Shown: in pieces, positions 4,700 to 5,985 of the stretch
How the letters are laid out: each line of letters opens with the position of its first letter
Position numbering within the stretch: the first letter of the stretch is position 1
NCBI GenBank assembly: GCA_016190535.1
Contig: JACPQK010000060.1
Coordinates: 1-5,985 of the forward strand
Origin: Chloroflexota bacterium
GTDB taxonomy: Bacteria > Chloroflexota > Dehalococcoidia > JACPQK01
Length of the DNA: 5,985 bases
Direction of reading: 5' to 3'
Position numbers and translations under genes: made by a program
Notes under the pieces: generated by a model
What the model was told of the DNA's origin: nothing
What the model saw: only the letters and a program-made list of their open reading frames with translations
The model's database searches: none

Positions 4700-5656
4700 A
4701 TGCGGCAAACATTCGTCTTTTTCTTTCGATTTTTTGCGACAGCCAAGGCCACTGTTAAACAACACCTTTTCCTGGTCTCCCTGGCGCTTATTCTCGGGCT
4801 AGGGGCAGTAGCCTGTACCCAGGAGTCCAGCCAACGAGAGAAGGACCTGGAGAATGAGGTGGCCAGCCTGAAGCAGGAGAATGCCCTGCTCAGAGAGATC
4901 GCCGGTCCTCCGCCGGCCTCTCTGGACAACCTCTACCCGCCTAAAGCCCCAGCGCCCCTTTTCCTTCTTCAGATGTTTGCTATGGCCACTCCCGCGGAGG
5001 GGATAATGGCTGACCTTCAGCAGGGGGATGTAGCCAACGCCCAGGCCAGCTACGAGAGGTTCAAGGCCGAGTACACCAAGGCCTCTAAGATGGTCCCCGA
5101 GTGGAAGGACAAGTTCCCCATGGAGCCGATAACTGCCCTGGGCGAGGCGTTGAAGACCGGGGACCAGGCCAAGATTGGCCAGGCCTTTGGCGCGGTAGGC
5201 CAAGTTTGCGGCTCCTGCCACCTGGCCAACCAGAACAATGTGCGTTTCAAGTACCACTGGCCGGACTTCGGGCAGGTCAAGGTATCAAACCCTGTCATCG
5301 GCCAGAGCCAGGGCTTGCTCGATTTCATGTTCTCCCTATCAGGGGCCTTCGGGGGCATCGGCAACGACCTCCAGCAGGGGCAGTTGGACAACGCCCGCCA
5401 GAACTTTCAGGCCTTCAACGCCCAGTTCAAGGCCCTGGGAGAGGCCTGCTCCGCCTGCCATACTACCCCCAGGGCCTATTTCGTGGATGCCACAGTGCAG
5501 GCGCTGATTGACCGGCTGGGGGCGGAGCTGAACAAGCCCAGCCCCGACCTGAAAACGCTGGGTGACCTCTCCGGGGCCATCGGTAACGAGAGTTGCGGGA
5601 AGTGTCACCTCGTCCACCAGCCCGCCGCCTTCGCTCAGGACCGCTGGAAGCGGTAA
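4700..5656 (+). CDS. Triheme c-type cytochrome lipoprotein with internal duplication
   Basis: Predicted surface-anchored electron carrier of 318 residues. A signal peptide (1-38), with a hydrophobic core LFLVSLALILGLG, ends in AVAC; C39 should be lipidated. Residues 45-67 form a short coiled coil with L50, V54, L57, N61 and L64 in heptad positions, then a Pro-rich linker (69-86). Three heme c motifs follow: C170-x2-C-H174, C250-x2-C-H254 and C299-x2-C-H303. The heme region is largely helical and duplicated: MF..GI..DLQQG...NA at 92-114 recurs at 210-232, and GAVGQVCGSCHLANQ (164-178) recurs as GAIGNESCGKCHLVHQ (292-307). CxxCH motifs closing helical segments recall cytochrome c'/c-II proteins, but I cannot name a family. 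The n-region is long and Phe-rich (FVFFFRFF), yet the strong ribosome binding site and absence of another Met before 92 support this start. Redox partner unknown. Confidence 0.9.
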   Translation: MRQTFVFFFRFFATAKATVKQHLFLVSLALILGLGAVACTQESSQREKDLENEVASLKQENALLREIAGPPPASLDNLYPPKAPAPLFLLQMFAMATPAEGIMADLQQGDVANAQASYERFKAEYTKASKMVPEWKDKFPMEPITALGEALKTGDQAKIGQAFGAVGQVCGSCHLANQNNVRFKYHWPDFGQVKVSNPVIGQSQGLLDFMFSLSGAFGGIGNDLQQGQLDNARQNFQAFNAQFKALGEACSACHTTPRAYFVDATVQALIDRLGAELNKPSPDLKTLGDLSGAIGNESCGKCHLVHQPAAFAQDRWKR

Positions 5657-5668
5657 CCCTTTTCTATT
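5640..5668 (+). terminator. Possible terminator overlapping the cytochrome stop codon
   Basis: ACCGCT (5640-5645) and AGCGGT (5649-5654) form a 6-bp stem with a GGA triloop. The stop codon TAA is at 5654-5656, so the stem's last T is its first base. TTTTCTATT follows at 5660-5668, five bases after the stem. The gap makes it a weak but plausible intrinsic terminator. Confidence 0.35.
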
Positions 5669-5863
5669 GTGGCCTACCTCTGTCTTTGTCTGCTGGACAC
5701 TGGCCTGAGGCTGGCCTTGGCCTAGACACCTCCGCTGCTTGTCTGGTGGGTCTGGGGGCTGTGCCGGCAATTACTATTGACAGGGGCAGAAAACCGCCCG
5801 GAATAATAGGCGTTTCCCGCATATCCTTACGCATATAATAGCTCATTAGGCTAGCAGTTGCTC

Positions 5864-5882
5864 ATGGCGTTGCGGACGCCAT
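5864..5882. repeat. Perfect 7-bp hairpin downstream of a TATAAT box
   Basis: ATGGCGT (5864-5870) and ACGCCAT (5876-5882) pair perfectly around TGCGG. No T-run follows on either strand, so it is not a typical terminator. If transcription starts near 5846 it would sit in a 5' leader, just before the possible ATG at 5891; it could equally be an operator. Confidence 0.4.
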
Positions 5883-5890
5883 AACCGGGA

Positions 5891-5985
5891 ATGAAAAACG
5901 GGAGGCCCCTATTTTCAAGGCAGGGGAACGGGTCATCACTTTTCGGCAACCTGCGGGTCCTATACCGACAAGTACTTAGAAAAAC
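5891..5985 (+). CDS. Possible start of a gene running off the window
   Basis: A frame opens at ATG 5891, just after an in-frame TAA at 5882-5884, and stays open for 31 codons to the window end. The peptide begins MKNGRPLFSRQ and is rich in Arg and Lys near residues 22-31 (RVLYRQVLRK), which could be the cytoplasmic lead-in to a membrane segment. There is no clear Shine-Dalgarno site, and a run of this length is easily random. No family is recognised; the promoter-like boxes upstream are the main support. Confidence 0.25.
   Translation, partial: MKNGRPLFSRQGNGSSLFGNLRVLYRQVLRK

Larger units (their letters stand above)
5657..5985. other. Terminal region with promoter-like elements but no certain gene
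   Basis: No complete gene is seen in these 329 bases. The part to about 5760 is GC-rich with several GGCC/TGGCC words and no clear fold. After 5765 the sequence turns AT-richer: TTGACA (5777-5782) faces AATAAT (5802-5807) at a long 19-base spacing, and a perfect TATAAT (5834-5839) lacks a good -35 box. A perfect hairpin follows at 5864-5882, then a frame open from ATG 5891 to the window end. This looks like the control region of a plus-strand gene lying mostly outside the window. Confidence 0.4.

Noticed and set aside
5593..5838. Plus-strand 81-residue frame at the end of the cytochrome gene
   Set aside because: It starts inside the third heme motif in another frame, lacks a ribosome binding site and matches no family.

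Overview
The window is GC-rich, compact bacterial DNA. It has tight gene spacing, a GTGA stop/start overlap and good Shine-Dalgarno sites on most genes. The gene set is a YfhL-type ferredoxin, a two-subunit ADP-forming acyl-CoA synthetase, an ACMSD-like amidohydrolase and a multiheme lipoprotein cytochrome. It fits an uncultured anaerobic or facultative bacterium; Chloroflexota (Dehalococcoidia-like) is my best guess, from gene style only and not from any marker gene.

Layout. Positions 1-194 hold no gene I can identify. At 195-563 (+) is a small iron-sulfur ferredoxin with an unusual cysteine-rich insertion. It converges on a minus-strand pair: an amidohydrolase (1254-2105) whose stop overlaps the start of thpR, a 2',3'-cyclic phosphodiesterase (628-1257). 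The pair has a near-consensus sigma-70 promoter so close to the amidohydrolase ATG that its mRNA should be leaderless. A 201-base divergent region (2106-2306) separates it from a plus-strand pair, the ATP-grasp (beta) subunit (2307-3014) and the CoA-binding/ligase (alpha) subunit (3016-4473) of an ADP-forming acyl-CoA synthetase. That divergent region also carries a strong GC hairpin. A 226-base gap with its own promoter and a leader of about 90 bases precedes a lipoprotein with three CxxCH heme motifs (4700-5656). The last 329 bases hold promoter-like sequences, a perfect hairpin and perhaps the start of another gene running off the window.

How the genes fit together. The synthetase pair should interconvert an acyl-CoA plus ADP and phosphate with the free acid, CoA and ATP, giving substrate-level phosphorylation or acid activation. 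The amidohydrolase across the shared divergent region may act on a carboxylic acid of the same pathway. The ferredoxin and the surface cytochrome are electron carriers that could serve anaerobic carbon metabolism, but nothing in the sequence ties them to the synthetase. I see no mobile element with a transposase, no CRISPR array, no tRNA or rRNA, and no clear novel multi-gene system. The most unusual points are the extra cysteine cluster in the ferredoxin, the duplicated cytochrome with one heme site missing, the leaderless promoter and the orphan hairpin.
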